Assembly: GCA_018907035.1 (NCBI GenBank) | Contig: JACCIC010000292.1 | Coordinates: forward strand, 1 to 64,000 | Direction: 5' to 3' | Length of the DNA: 64,000 bases | Origin: Sycobia sp. Sy_11 | Taxonomy: Eukaryota > Arthropoda > Insecta > Hymenoptera > Epichrysomallidae | Shown here: positions 10,703-20,978 of the stretch, one piece after another | Layout: every line of letters begins with the position of its first letter | How positions within the stretch are numbered: the first letter of the stretch is position 1 | Position numbers and translations under genes: made by a program | The notes under the pieces: generated by a model | What the model was told of the DNA's origin: nothing | The model's database searches: none | What the model saw: the letters and a program-made list of their open reading frames with translations, nothing else

Positions 10703-10738
<36 letters not shown>
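10703..10738. repeat. (TA)n microsatellite inside Helitron-like copy 2
   Basis: Pure TA repeat following CTCGAAAC. It corresponds in position to the TA tract bounding copy 1. Confidence 0.95.
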
Positions 10739-10739
<1 letters not shown>

Positions 10740-10984
10740 TCACTTCTGCATAAAAAGGCAATATCCATAGTCTGCTTAGAAAATATGCTATTCGCCCATA
10801 CCATTTTGCTTGAATTTCAGTTGGCATCACTACGAAAATATTCACGGTATTTAATTGAAAGAACGAAATTATACGAAATATGTAATATGGATTGTATGTA
10901 TATTATATATACACATTATAAATACGTTTTCTACTGAGAAATATGGTATTGGCGTGTACGACAGGTTGATTACGATATCCCGTT

Positions 10985-11745
10985 GCTTCAAGACGATTTA
11001 TATAGCCAGATCAGTTCGGATAATAAAATGCGATGTCCAGGTGTCTCTGAGCGATTTCTATGGGCATATTGTATTTAGTTGATAGAAAACGACGTCAGAA
11101 TATGAGGAAATCAACTTCTATGCGAAGATTCTTGTTGAGACGGTACTCTTTCCGAACGACTTTTACGGGGAGTATTCGGGGAGTATTGTGTTTAGTCGTT
11201 AGGAAGCGATGCTAGCTTTCTCGGGACGACTTATACTGGGACTATCATTTTTTGTTGGTAGGAAACGATGTTTTAATATGTCGGAACAACTTCTATGGGT
11301 AGTTTCGTGTTCGGACGGTAGAATATGATGTCCAGGTATGACGAGACGACTTCTACGAGTAGTATCATATTTAGTTGGTAGGATACGATCTTCACGTATG
11401 TAGGGTCAACTTCTATGGGGAGTTTCGTGTTCGGATGATAGAATTCGATATGCACATGATTTGGAGCGACTTCTTCGGGGAGTGTCGTATATAGTTGATG
11501 GGAAACAATGCCTAGTTATGTCAGTACGACTTCTATGAAGAGATTAGTATTCTATCATTCGAATGCGCACAGTATCAGTAAGAGTCGTCCCGAGATAACT
11601 GAACATTGTATTCTACCTCCACAACACAAAACTATCTATAGCAGTCGTCCCGAGACACTTCCTATAGTCCGAACATGATACTTTCTGTAAACGTCGTCTC
11701 GAGACACTTGCACATCTTTCTCTACCGCTCGAAGTCGAAAGTACA
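10985..11745. repeat. ~60-bp minisatellite, ten forward units then about three inverted units
   Basis: Units share the core CGACTTCTATGGGGAGT..GTGTTTAGTTGGTAGGAAACGATG and start near 10990, 11049, 11110, 11155, 11222, 11283, 11343, 11403, 11463 and 11523. Alternate units differ (TTTAGTTGGTAGGAAACGATG versus TTCGGATGATAGAATACGATG), suggesting a ~120-bp higher-order repeat. After about 11560 the orientation flips: AGTCGTCCCGAGA occurs near 11585, 11642 and 11690, the complement of the GGGACGACT seen in forward units. The short frames read through it are repeat artefacts. Confidence 0.9.
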
Positions 11746-11949
11746 ATTTTCTCCATCAAAGCCGTATTTTTGAAATGGGCGCTACATTGAAGCAGCTTTT
11801 TATACAAAAATGATGATAGGTAAATTACGGTCAATTATTTATAGAAACATAGTTTTTTTATAGAAAGTACTTTTTACTTAGATATTATTGAATAATTTAT
11901 GAAATTTGTTAAATTTATATCTCGGGGGAAGCCGAGACGGGGCATGCTA

Positions 11950-12950
11950 GTATATTAAAAATGACATATTTTCGAGGCGTTTTCTTGAGAAATAGGCTGC
12001 CTCGCAATGAATTTACAGCTACACAAATGTGGAGAAATTATATTTGGTTTTAGATTATTTAAATACAGTATTTATATTAGAAAACTTTAAGTTATGAGTA
12101 AAATTTAATTACATATAGATTAGTTATATTTCCAATTTACTATTAAACAATGGATATAACACAAAAGTTTAATGTTTTCTGACAAGTTAAATATTTTAGA
12201 GAGTGTTTTTTATACAAGAATTTTTGGTAACGATAACTGTATTCGACAACGCATCATAGATTACCATATTACAATTTAAAAACGATTTACGTATGAAATA
12301 GTTAGATTTCCTAGTTCACGGCTTAATACATTTATGTTCTGAAATAGGAGACCAACATTCATCTCTGGCCCAGCGCCCCCAGAATAGTTAATCCGATTTA
12401 GTCCGAAGTTTCGGACATTGCTTCTGAATTCTTGTATATAGTGAGATTACTTAAAGTATTCTCTACTACTTTTCTCTTATGCGTTCATAAACTGTCAACT
12501 TTCTTTTCAATATGATTAGGATTGCTTCCATGTATAGAACATTTTGGTGAATGTATATCGTCCTTTTATCATTTACTGCATTAACGCATGCGAATTTGTC
12601 AATAAAATATTTTTTTGAACTAAAATTAATAATTATGGAGATTGCTATTAGGGAAATCTTTTCTATTCTTTCAAATGCTTGAAAAGAATTTTGTAGTAAC
12701 TATTATTTAATATATATATATTTTCTTGAATTTAAATCTTACCTGAATGTAAAGAGTTTTTCAAATTTATTACCTTGATTATAATCTTGCTACCTGTGAG
12801 ATATGATTCGCGGTTAATCATCTTAGTAGCTTTTTCAAAAGCGTTTAGTAACAGTTCTGGCAGGCACTGTCTATGCAATCGTCTATTTGCCTTTGTTACT
12901 TTAGGCGATTTTGATTTGATTTAATTCGGTGTTTGTTTCTGTTAAGAATT
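11950..12950. other. AT-rich spacer
   Basis: No gene or clear repeat recognised between the Helitron-like 3' end and the gypsy B protease. Gypsy B pol would be expected here on the minus strand, but none of its motifs are visible. Confidence 0.4.
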
Positions 12951-12956
12951 CTGATC

Positions 12957-13304
12957 CTATGATTCCATTCGATGGAATATGAAAATTGTCTGATACAACG
13001 AGAAGTTCGATTTTTGTCCGGCAATTTTCGATGATACGGTACCTAGGGTTGTTTCTTTACTATCTCCCACTCCTGTTAGTGTATAAATTTTTGATTCATT
13101 TATGTGTGCCCCGTTTGGTGTTGATCCTATTTTGATAATGCTTACTTCGGATCCACTGTCTATCATAAAGGAAAGAAGACATTGTGGCCCGAACTGAACC
13201 TCTACGTATGGAACGTAATTGGTTAGTGTGGCTTCAACGCTATAAATTCGCCTAATAGATTCGATAGTTGCTTCGTGTTCATTGAGCGCGTTTGTCTGTC
13301 GCAA
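12957..13304 (-). pseudogene. gypsy B retropepsin domain
   Basis: A 115-codon frame with the aspartic protease signature LSFMIDSGSEVSIIKI (D-S-G active site) and the following flap-like region (YTLTGVGDSKETTLG). It would cleave Gag-Pol. The frame ends at 12957, where RT should follow, so the polyprotein is cut. Confidence 0.75.
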
Positions 13305-13800
13305 GTCCCTTTGTTCACGCTCTCGTTCTGGGGACTTCGTCCATTTCCCTGATTATATTGCCGCTTTCGACATACTGATATTATGTGCCCTGGGTACTTG
13401 CAATAAGCACATGTGGTTCTGCTAGAACTGGCTGTGGTTTTCTTAGCGGGATAGCGTACCCAACATGTAGCTTCAGAGTGCCCTAAACGTCCACATTTTT
13501 GGTATTTCGGAATCGGTTTTTACTTATTCTTTTGATTAGTTCGACAGAAGTTAGCTATATGGCCAGGCTTATTGCATAGCTGTCATTTTATGGACAATGG
13601 TCTATTTCTACGTCTGCAATCGCGGACATTAAGACCGATTGTATTACATGCTTGACACTTTATCGTTACGAAGCTTTGAGAGGTTTTATGGTTTGACCTT
13701 CCGCAAGTTTGGCATAATAGCGTTTGTCTTGATCTGAGTCTTCTCTGACATTCCGCAAACGTATGACCTATTATATTGCAGTAGTTGCAAGGTGTATTCC
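13305..13800 (-). pseudogene. gypsy B nucleocapsid: array of CCHC zinc knuckles
   Basis: Minus-strand translation in shifted frames gives at least three CX2CX4HX4C knuckles: CNYCNIIGHTFAEC, CNKPGHIANFC (its first Cys lies two residues upstream) and CAYCKYPGHIISVC. Partly decayed ones include CQTCGRSNHK, CQACNTIGLNVRDC and KCGRLGHSEATC. About six repeats is more than the one or two usual for gypsy nucleocapsid. Knuckles bind the element RNA. Confidence 0.65.
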
Positions 13801-14080
13801 TCGGAAGAGTTAGATTGTTTATCTGCCTGTGGTATATATTTTGTTTGTTAGGTTTATGGCGTATTTCTTGCCTCCTATATAAATTCTCTCGAGCTTCGAG
13901 TCTTCGTTCTACTGCGATCGCGTCTTTTACTACGTCCTCGATGGCTTCATTCTCTTTTAATCTAGTTTCAATTTAGGGGTTTAGCCCTAGTCGAAAACAT
14001 TCTATTATTTCCTTTTTGATGCTGTGCTTGAAGGCGGCTGTATTTGGTGTTTTGGTTATGTGCCGATTTACTTCATAAAT

Positions 14081-14782
14081 TTAAGAAGCGATGTCTCTCA
14101 TTCTATTCGCATACTTTATGACTGATTCGTGTTCACCCTGATATTGACTACTCAGTTCGCCGAGAAGTTGGTGCATGTTTTTCGATTGGGCGTAAAAGTC
14201 TTTTAAATGTTCTTTAAATTCTTCGACTGTGGCGCATGCGTAGCCAGATATTATTTCTCTTGCTTCACCCAAGAGTTTTCTCTTAAGTAGTTTCGTGAAG
14301 CTTTCTTCGAGATTGTTGCTTATGAGCTCCCTAGCTTCCGTACAGTATTCTAGGATCTGGCTAAGGGGAATATTTTTCCCGTCAAATTCAGGAACAAATT
14401 TTAGTGTTTCCTTTCAAGATATGGTTGTGGCTTGATCGTTCACCATTTTAATACTTGGTAGGTGTTCAACTATTAAGCAATCACTTGTCACGTGCGATAA
14501 GTATGGTCTGACTGTCTCTTGTTCGGTGAGGTCTATAAAGTCACCGGAGAGCGATAAGTTTTCAGGGGTAGATAGACCTGTGTGTACCGGACTGACGTCT
14601 TCTATATTTTGTTCGATATTTGATTGTTCTCGAGGCGTTGATGAACCAGATGGCGTAAATTTTACCTCTTTTATGTCTTTCGGAGGAGTTCTGAATTTGT
14701 CCTTTCTTGGTCGATTTTCGGATTCGTTTTTTGATGGAATTTCTAACTCCTTCCCTGATCGAGTTTTACTACACGTATACAT
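14081..14782 (-). pseudogene. gypsy B gag
   Basis: The piece at 14081-14272 (IISGYACATVEEFKEHLKDF, SQYQGEHESVIKYANRMRDI) is a retrotransposon-Gag capsid helix segment. The piece at 14414-14782 is a Ser/Pro/acidic N-terminal extension (DLTEQETVRPYLSHV). A frame change separates them. Confidence 0.65.
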
Positions 14783-15082
14783 TCTATTTTTAATGTATAC
14801 ATATATACGTGTTTGAATGTATCTCTTTTTTATTGGCTATGAGGCAGTTGTCTGTGACTACTGCTTGTTTAGATATTTTATTTTCATTCGTATTTTTTTT
14901 TCAATTGTTTCGTTTAATTGTTTAAATCAATTTTAATTGTTTCCTCAACTTTCACCTGTTTAATAATTTTATTTTAATATATATTTGTTCGTAATTTGTG
15001 AGTTACAAGATATATATCGATCAGTAATATCGTTTCATAAATTTTTGTAATGATTCAGTGAATTTATATAATTTTCGACCAA

Positions 15083-15256
15083 GAGGCAGTTGCGCATGGC
15101 TATCTTTTGTAGCTCAGAGGCTTTGGTGCTTGGTCGTATTAATTTTTATTTTATTAAATTTCTGACTGAGAGGCAGTTGCGCATGGCTATCGTTTGTAGC
15201 TCAGAGGCTTTGGTGCTTGGTCTTATTAATTTTTATTTTTTTAAATTTTTTTCGAA
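15083..15256. repeat. 87-bp tandem duplication
   Basis: GAGGCAGTTGCGCATGGCTATC... begins at 15083 and again at 15170, with only a few differences over about 87 bp, in the untranslated part of gypsy B. A third partial start (GAGGCAGTTGTCTGTG) occurs near 14840. Confidence 0.9.
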
Positions 15257-15455
15257 TGGTGAGGTTGGGCTATTAATTTGTTAACGTTAATTCATTTGTT
15301 TAAGTTGCAGCATCTCAATTTAGGCTTTTTGACGATTTGTTATATTCATTCGTTACGTTCTCTCTCCTTTTTTTATGATTAAATGGTTTGTATTTTTCCT
15401 TTGCAAATGAAATTTTTATTAATTTTTCGACTAATCCCACTTCTAGTTGTCAGAT

Positions 15456-15749
15456 TTATTCCGTTAAGGAAAGTTGTTGAAACGTCTTTTCTAAGCTTTC
15501 TAGAGTTTTAGTATTCTCCTCTTTAGGTAATTTGTGTAGGCTTATCGTGGCCTTTATAATTGTGGCAATAATTGTTTGTAAGTTTCTTTCATCTCTTTGC
15601 TTTTCCTTTAGTAAGGTTATAATTTGTTGTTCTCTTCTTTCTGAAGTTTTGAATTCGTCATGCTCTTCTGCGAGCAGGGAATATATTTGAAATATTGTAT
15701 CTTTCAATCGTTTATATTTGGCTTGTTCCTTATTCAGAGTTTTTTCCAT
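15456..15749 (-). CDS. gypsy B leader-region ORF, coiled-coil
   Basis: An uninterrupted 97-codon frame starting with an ATG at 15749. It is highly charged (Lys, Glu, Arg) and likely coiled-coil over most of its length (ERREQQIITLLKEKQRDERN). It sits between the primer-binding site and gag of gypsy B, so it is either the N-terminal part of Gag or a separate short ORF. No enzyme motif is seen. Confidence 0.45.
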   Translation of the reverse strand: MEKTLNKEQAKYKRLKDTIFQIYSLLAEEHDEFKTSERREQQIITLLKEKQRDERNLQTIIATIIKATISLHKLPKEENTKTLESLEKTFQQLSLTE

Positions 15750-15863
15750 TGGTCTATTCTTTTATTTAAATAGTTTCCGAATTGGTCTAGGCGTTGTAAC
15801 CTAGTGTCTGTATAGATACTTATTCTGTCAGAGTCTAGTATTGGTATCATTTATTTTATTTCG

Positions 15864-15918
<55 letters not shown>
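15864..15918. repeat. (TA)n microsatellite
   Basis: Pure TA repeat within the gypsy B leader; the long hydrophobic plus-strand frame across it is an artefact. Confidence 0.95.
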
Positions 15919-15922
<4 letters not shown>

Positions 15923-16125
15923 TTATATATTTTACTATATATTTGTATATATTTTTTTATATATTCTTGTTTGTATATGTATTTTACTGTTCTCTTTATG
16001 ATTTTTTTTGTTTAAGTGTTTTTTTTTTAATTAGAAGTATTAGTTTGTTATTTGTTTTTGTTATTATTATTTGTTATATTTTATTATTTGTTATTATTTT
16101 TTTTACTTCAATTGCTTAACGCCAA

Positions 16126-16151
16126 GTGTTCAAATCCCGGCTGAGCCCCCA
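16126..16151 (-). promoter_or_regulatory. gypsy B primer-binding site with extended tRNA complementarity
   Basis: On the minus strand TGGGGGCTCAGCCGGGAT complements an 18-nt tRNA 3' end including CCA. The next bases (TTGAACAC) continue as complement of a TPsiC loop (GTTCAAAT). The pattern resembles the proline-type primer site of many retroelements but differs at two bases, so tRNA identity is uncertain. It marks the 3' border of the 5' LTR at about 16152. Confidence 0.7.
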
Positions 16152-16664
16152 AACATTTAAAGTATAATGTCGCGTCTGGGCATATTCGCCCTTTTCTACA
16201 CATCAGCTTTATTCGAAGTGCACACGTATATTTTTATATATACGAATACCTGCCTTCGATGTATCCTGGCTTGTTTTCGAGCCTGGAGTTTCCTCCACTA
16301 GCTCAGGAATATTAAGCAATTGAAAAAACAAACAATTCTCGTTTTTATGTTAGAATGCTTCCTACGCTCGGTTAGATAGACCGGAGTCCAAGGGCTCCAC
16401 TTGAATACGGATTCCTTTTTTTTCAAAAGGAAAGCCGTATTCGCCTCGGCCTACCGATCTAGTTCCGTATATGAGAACATATATGTGTTTATTTGTGTGC
16501 AAAAAAAAGAGAGGGGCATGTATAGCCCTACCATGTAGGAGGACCAATCACTTCCCCGGATTTAATGGAAAGAGCAAGACAGAGGAGAGAGAAAATGAAA
16601 ATAATAATTAAATTATAATTAACTTTATTCCTTACTTTATATTCAGCTGCTGAACACACACAGA

Positions 16665-16700
<36 letters not shown>
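16665..16700. repeat. (GA)n microsatellite
   Basis: GA dinucleotide tract in the presumed gypsy B LTR region. Confidence 0.9.
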
Positions 16701-16704
<4 letters not shown>

Positions 16705-16859
16705 TGTTGATATCACGTTCCGGAGTTTCCTTGAGACTACTGCCTGGCTTCCTGACTGCTCTGATACTGCTTCTGGACTGACTGGTGGTGGAAAAATCCG
16801 GGCTTTAGATACCCAATTTTTCTATAACTATCCGTAATTCCTCTCTCTGCTCCTCGTTT

Positions 16860-17258
16860 TTATGGCTTATTTTATTATTTTATTTATTTTTCTTATTTCT
16901 AGCCTTAATATTAGTGTAATTTTATAATTTTTATTAGAAACATTTGTTACAATTTTTATGCTAACTATTCATTTTATTTACAATATGTATATATATAAAT
17001 ATATGTATATATACAATATGTATATATATAAATATATATATACTTTAATGTTTATATATATGTTATATACTTTTTTAATATATTTTTATTTGATTATTTA
17101 AAATTAATATTATTTTACTGTAATTATTTAGCTCGATGTAACATTAATATATTACACGCGGTATACATACCGAGAACGGGTAGAGGTTGCGACAACTACT
17201 GTAGAAGGTAGTCGACGCAACAGCCGAAAACGAAGTGTATAGAGAGAACGCAATATAT

Positions 17259-17309
<51 letters not shown>

Positions 17310-17540
17310 CACTAGTTTAAGTAAGAAAAGTACATTAGAGGGGATACACCTTGCGTGGCGAGACAGAGCCGCGCCAAGTGTATTAGGCCGGCGGCAGATA
17401 TCCCCCTTTAATACATGCCCGCACGCACACTATTGTACTCTCTCGCCGTACGATACGTACCAGCAGCGAATACAATATCTTAAACTAATTCATCCGCTAT
17501 ATTGAATTTATAAATATATTCAAATGTTATCAATACCGAA
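16860..17540. other. AT-rich spacer with CT tract and imperfect hairpin
   Basis: No gene. A (CT)n tract lies at 17261-17307. From about 17338 to 17412 an imperfect inverted repeat (AGAGGGGATACACCTTGCG... / ...CGCCAAGTGTATT...TATCCCCCTTT) could fold. At 16985-17045 the string ACAATATGTATATATATAAATATATG is tandemly repeated. Confidence 0.5.
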
Positions 17541-17544
17541 TATA

Positions 17545-17660
17545 ATATACATATACGTACATAGACCAATATTTGTACGCAGTAAATCGACTACCATAGG
17601 AATTATATCTGTAAAATTATAATTAATATTAATTGTTCTATTATTATTATTATTATTATT
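17545..17660. repeat. repeat shared with 23228-23330, followed by (ATT)n
   Basis: CCAATATTTGTACGCAGTAAA, then CGACTACCATA..GAATTATA..CTGTAAAA, occurs here and again at about 23235-23300 with few changes. Both copies run into (ATT)n. They bracket the R1-clade LINE in the same orientation and differ further out. Confidence 0.8.
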
Positions 17661-17942
17661 ATTTTTTTTTTTTCGGAGTCTGTGAATGCTGTTTATGCAT
17701 CTCCGATGGTCGTTCAGCAAGAATGGTCCTGAAAAACGACCACCGGAGTATGTGCGACTCGACAGAAAACCCATGTCACTACGCACTAAACACATATCTC
17801 CGTGTTGCACCGACACCAGCCCGGAACTGTTATACACATTACTTCAGCCTGGGCGGCAGTCCTTGCGTGGTCATTTCACGTTCATATCTTTCATTTCAGA
17901 TTCTCATGCATACTCGATATTACATTCACTCTTCATAGACTT

Positions 17943-20900
17943 TCAATCGTCCAAACATCCATCTGCTCTTTTGTTCTGAAGCACATTCATAACGTATTTT
18001 GCGATCAACCGCCAGCTGTCCGCGTCCGTCATCATAATTTTCGTCACGTTTTCTGGCGTGATCACTCCTGTCCTCGTCTGTAACTCTAGTCGTGGCTCAG
18101 TCCAATGTTCGCACACAAAAAATGTGTGCTCCGCATCGTCCCAAGCCCATCCGCAGTACTTGCATTCTGAAGAGGCGACCCTCTTCATCTTGCAGAGGTA
18201 CTTACGGAAGTATCCGTGTCCGGACAGAAATTGGGTAAGGTAGAAGTTCACCTCTCCGTATTTCCTCTCTTTCCACGGACCGATTTCGGGTATTAGTCTT
18301 TTCGTCCACCGTCCTCTTTCGTCCGTCGTCCACCGTCTCTGCCATGTCTCGATGGTCTTCGTCCGTTCTTCAGTCACAGCGTCTTCCCTTCCAACGTTCG
18401 AGCTCTGCTCGTAAATTCGCTTCCGTTCGGCCGCGAGCAGATCGATGGGAATGACCCCAGCAATCACGAAAATGGCGCTCTCAGACACGGTACGATACGC
18501 GCACGCGATTCTTAACGCGCCCACCCTTTGTACGCTTTTCATGGCGTTCGCGCGTTTCCTGATATTCATCGCGTCAGCCCAAACCTCCGCCCCGTAAAGC
18601 AAAATCGAGTGGGTAACGCTCATCAGCAGTCTCCGAACGTTCTGTTTCGGTCCGTTGGTATTGGCCATCAGTCTACTTAGAGCCTTGGTCTTTTCTGCTG
18701 CCTTTGTCGCCGCGTTTCGTAGGTGGGGCCAGAAGCTCAGCTTCGTATCCAAGGTAACGCCAAGGTACTTGACTTCACTCCTGGTTACCAGTCTTTCCAC
18801 CGTCTGTATACGTCTGCGAGTCAGCAACAACAACTCAGTCTTTTGCAGCGCGAGCTGCAGTCCGTGATCTGTCATCCATTCGTTCACGCGTCTCATGACC
18901 TGATTCAGCTTTAACTGAATCAAGTGATAGTCGCGTGCGACTATCACGGCTGCCACATCGTCGGCATAGGCAATGAGACGCGCGTCGGAGGGAATGTCTA
19001 GTCTCAGCAAACCGTCGTATTGTACGTTCCAGAAGTCGGGGCCTAAAATGGAACCCTGCGCCACCCCCGCTGTCACGCGTTTCCATTTCTTTCCGTCCAA
19101 AATATCATACGTCAGTCCTCGGTCTCGTAAGTAGTCCCGTATGATACGAAGGAGGTAGGAGTCAACCTTGAAAGTCAACTCCAACGCCCCCAGTATCGCT
19201 GTCCATTTTGCAGAGTTAAAGGCGTTACGAACGTCCAGGGTCACCAACAGAACCAGTGGTCTGGTTGCATGACAGCCCCTGTTCGCCGCGTGAAAGATGT
19301 TCGTCACGTCACCTATAGCTCCGATTGTCGACCGTCCTTTTCTAAATCCGTGTTGTTGTTCGGATAGGTCTCCGGCGTTTTGAATTGCCTGTGACAGTCT
19401 TGGTCTCAGCAGTAGCTCCAACAGCTTCCCTGCCGTATTTAGTAGGCAGAGAGGCCTGTATGAAGAAGGCAAATCGGGGTTCCCCTTAGACTTACGGATG
19501 AGAACCAATCGAGCCTCCTTCCAGAGCCTGCTAAAAACTCCCTCCACCAGACACCCGTTGTACAAACCCAAAAGGATGCCCGGGCGGCGCGAAGCGACCA
19601 CCCGTAACACCTCACTAGGTATGCCATCGGGACCCGGGGCCTTGTTAGGCTTCAACGCATTCGAAGCTCTGCAGAGCTCTTCCTGCGTGAAGAGAGGGAT
19701 CTCTATATCTGTCATTTCGTTTGTCGCGTCCGTTCTGTTGGGATGGGTTGGGAAAAGTCTCTCAACTATCCGCTCCATCACTTTCGCGTCTCGTAGTTCC
19801 GCCGGACCCCGACCTCCCAGGGCGCATGTTACAATTTTATAACCGTTACCCCAGGGATCTGAGTCTACCTCGTTGATTAGTTTTGTCCAACACCGTTTCT
19901 TACTGTATATCTCTGTTACCGCGTATCTCAGTCGCTGTCTGGCGCGACTATACTCCGTAGAGTATAGTCCCACTACGCCTCGACTTCGGGCTCGTTGAGC
20001 TTTCCGTCTCAGCTTCAAACAATTGCTTCTGAGATCCGCGATCTCGGCTGTCCACCAGTATGTTTGTCGTCTGTTTAGTACTTTCCGTTTCTTGGGCATG
20101 GTGGCATCGCATAGGCGCTGGAGAAAGCCAGTCGTTGCCGCCGCTAACGCCTCCACCCTGTCCCGGTTCGTCAACTCTTGAGGCACCTCTCGTAAGAGAG
20201 GTTCTGCATTTTGCAGATACCTTTCGAGTTCGTCTATGTCTAGGCGTTTGGGGTTCCACCCCGTAGATGTTGTGCCCCGTCTCCACGTCTGTCTCGTCGC
20301 GTTTGTCAGTTTGAAGGCAATGTACTGGTGATCACTGGCCGTATAGTCCTGGATCACCCGCCACGCCCTTATCCTAGTTCGAATTCTGTCCGAGGTCAGA
20401 GTCACGTCTGGTATGGAGTTACCATACCCTGGTCGTCTGTACGTCGGTATCGTTCCTTCGTTAACTACTGCCAGGTCCAGCCTTGCGGCCATCTCCAGCA
20501 GCAGTCTTCCCCGTCTGTTGGTCAAGGGCATTCCCCACTCGATCGCCCGCGCGTTAAAGTCGCCCGCCACGATCACGTTACCAGGGATATCCCGCAACGC
20601 GTCCTCGATTTTTCCAAGTTTAGCCGCGTACTCGGAGGCACTGCTGTTTGGGCTCAGGTAAATACTGACATAGGTTATGTCAGCGACCGTTACCCAGACA
20701 CAGTCCTCCTCAGTCCCGCTGCGTACGATATTCGACGCAACCTTTCCACGTAACCAAACTGCGGACTTGCCCGAGCCGCTTGTGAGCCAAGTCGGTAATC
20801 GTCTGTCTTTGTATTGCTCACTGATAATCAGCACGTCGATGTTCAGTTCCGCCGCAATCTGCGGGAGCAGTGCGTCTGCCACGCTACTCCCGTTCATATT

Positions 20901-20978
20901 GCATTGGAGTATCGTCGTCGTCATTGTGTGACTGTCTTTGTCTTCTGTTCTGTGAGTGCTATCCTGAACGCGGCACAC
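17943..20978 (-). CDS. R1-clade LINE ORF2: AP endonuclease and reverse transcriptase
   Basis: The open frame is 1011 codons from 20978, but the natural start is probably the ATG at 20924, which overlaps the ORF1 stop as ATGA; this gives about 993 residues. Residues here are numbered from 20978. An AP-type endonuclease occupies 20-230 (LQCNMN at 24-29, ISEQY at 53-57, GDFNA at 139-143, SDH at 215-217). RT occupies about 440-760 (QHGFRKGRST near 542, AFNSAKW near 585, GVAQGSILGP near 638, YADD at 671-674). A C-terminal CCHC finger (CKYCGWAWDDAEHTFFVC) follows. The protein nicks the target and copies its RNA there. No disruption is seen, so it may still be functional. Confidence 0.93.
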   Translation of the reverse strand: MCRVQDSTHRTEDKDSHTMTTTILQCNMNGSSVADALLPQIAAELNIDVLIISEQYKDRRLPTWLTSGSGKSAVWLRGKVASNIVRSGTEEDCVWVTVADITYVSIYLSPNSSASEYAAKLGKIEDALRDIPGNVIVAGDFNARAIEWGMPLTNRRGRLLLEMAARLDLAVVNEGTIPTYRRPGYGNSIPDVTLTSDRIRTRIRAWRVIQDYTASDHQYIAFKLTNATRQTWRRGTTSTGWNPKRLDIDELERYLQNAEPLLREVPQELTNRDRVEALAAATTGFLQRLCDATMPKKRKVLNRRQTYWWTAEIADLRSNCLKLRRKAQRARSRGVVGLYSTEYSRARQRLRYAVTEIYSKKRCWTKLINEVDSDPWGNGYKIVTCALGGRGPAELRDAKVMERIVERLFPTHPNRTDATNEMTDIEIPLFTQEELCRASNALKPNKAPGPDGIPSEVLRVVASRRPGILLGLYNGCLVEGVFSRLWKEARLVLIRKSKGNPDLPSSYRPLCLLNTAGKLLELLLRPRLSQAIQNAGDLSEQQHGFRKGRSTIGAIGDVTNIFHAANRGCHATRPLVLLVTLDVRNAFNSAKWTAILGALELTFKVDSYLLRIIRDYLRDRGLTYDILDGKKWKRVTAGVAQGSILGPDFWNVQYDGLLRLDIPSDARLIAYADDVAAVIVARDYHLIQLKLNQVMRRVNEWMTDHGLQLALQKTELLLLTRRRIQTVERLVTRSEVKYLGVTLDTKLSFWPHLRNAATKAAEKTKALSRLMANTNGPKQNVRRLLMSVTHSILLYGAEVWADAMNIRKRANAMKSVQRVGALRIACAYRTVSESAIFVIAGVIPIDLLAAERKRIYEQSSNVGREDAVTEERTKTIETWQRRWTTDERGRWTKRLIPEIGPWKERKYGEVNFYLTQFLSGHGYFRKYLCKMKRVASSECKYCGWAWDDAEHTFFVCEHWTEPRLELQTRTGVITPENVTKIMMTDADSWRLIAKYVMNVLQNKRADGCLDD
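20921..20924 (-). promoter_or_regulatory. ATGA stop-start overlap between LINE ORF1 and ORF2
   Basis: ORF1 ends ..ACA CAA TGA and ORF2 starts at the ATG in the same CAATGA string, so stop and start overlap in ATGA. Overlapping stop/start codons are known to couple translation of the two ORFs by termination-reinitiation in the R1-clade element SART1. Use of that mechanism here is inferred. Confidence 0.75.

Larger units (their letters stand above)
10000..11945 (+). mobile_element. non-autonomous Helitron-like element, copy 2, with 3' terminus
   Basis: The 5' portion matches copy 1 at 6575-7275 and the fragment at 24310-24490. The middle carries a ~60-bp minisatellite. The 3' end at about 11919-11945 has a 6-bp-stem hairpin (TCTCGG/CCGAGA), then CGGGGCATG and CTAG followed by T, matching the Helitron terminal hairpin plus CTRR-T rule. 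No Rep/helicase is encoded. That the 5' homology, minisatellite and 3' end form one element is inferred from continuity. Confidence 0.65.
12957..16860 (-). mobile_element. Ty3/gypsy-type LTR retrotransposon relic B (gag-protease half)
   Basis: Reading on the minus strand: a primer-binding site at about 16151-16126, a coiled-coil ORF, gag, an array of zinc knuckles and a retropepsin ending at 12957. RT, RNase H and integrase are absent, so the copy is truncated after protease. The 5' LTR should lie just right of 16152; its far boundary is not determined (perhaps around 16.8 kb). Confidence 0.75.

Noticed and set aside
11273..11455. 60-codon ORF with an internal repeated peptide
   Set aside because: It is the minisatellite read through in one frame; the peptide repeat mirrors the DNA repeat.
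10960..11745. CRISPR-like array
   Set aside because: Regularly spaced similar units, but there are no unique spacers, the units are degenerate minisatellite, and the setting is eukaryotic.
17633..18243. Several 60-100-codon plus-strand ORFs
   Set aside because: Shadows of the minus-strand LINE ORF2 and its 3' UTR.
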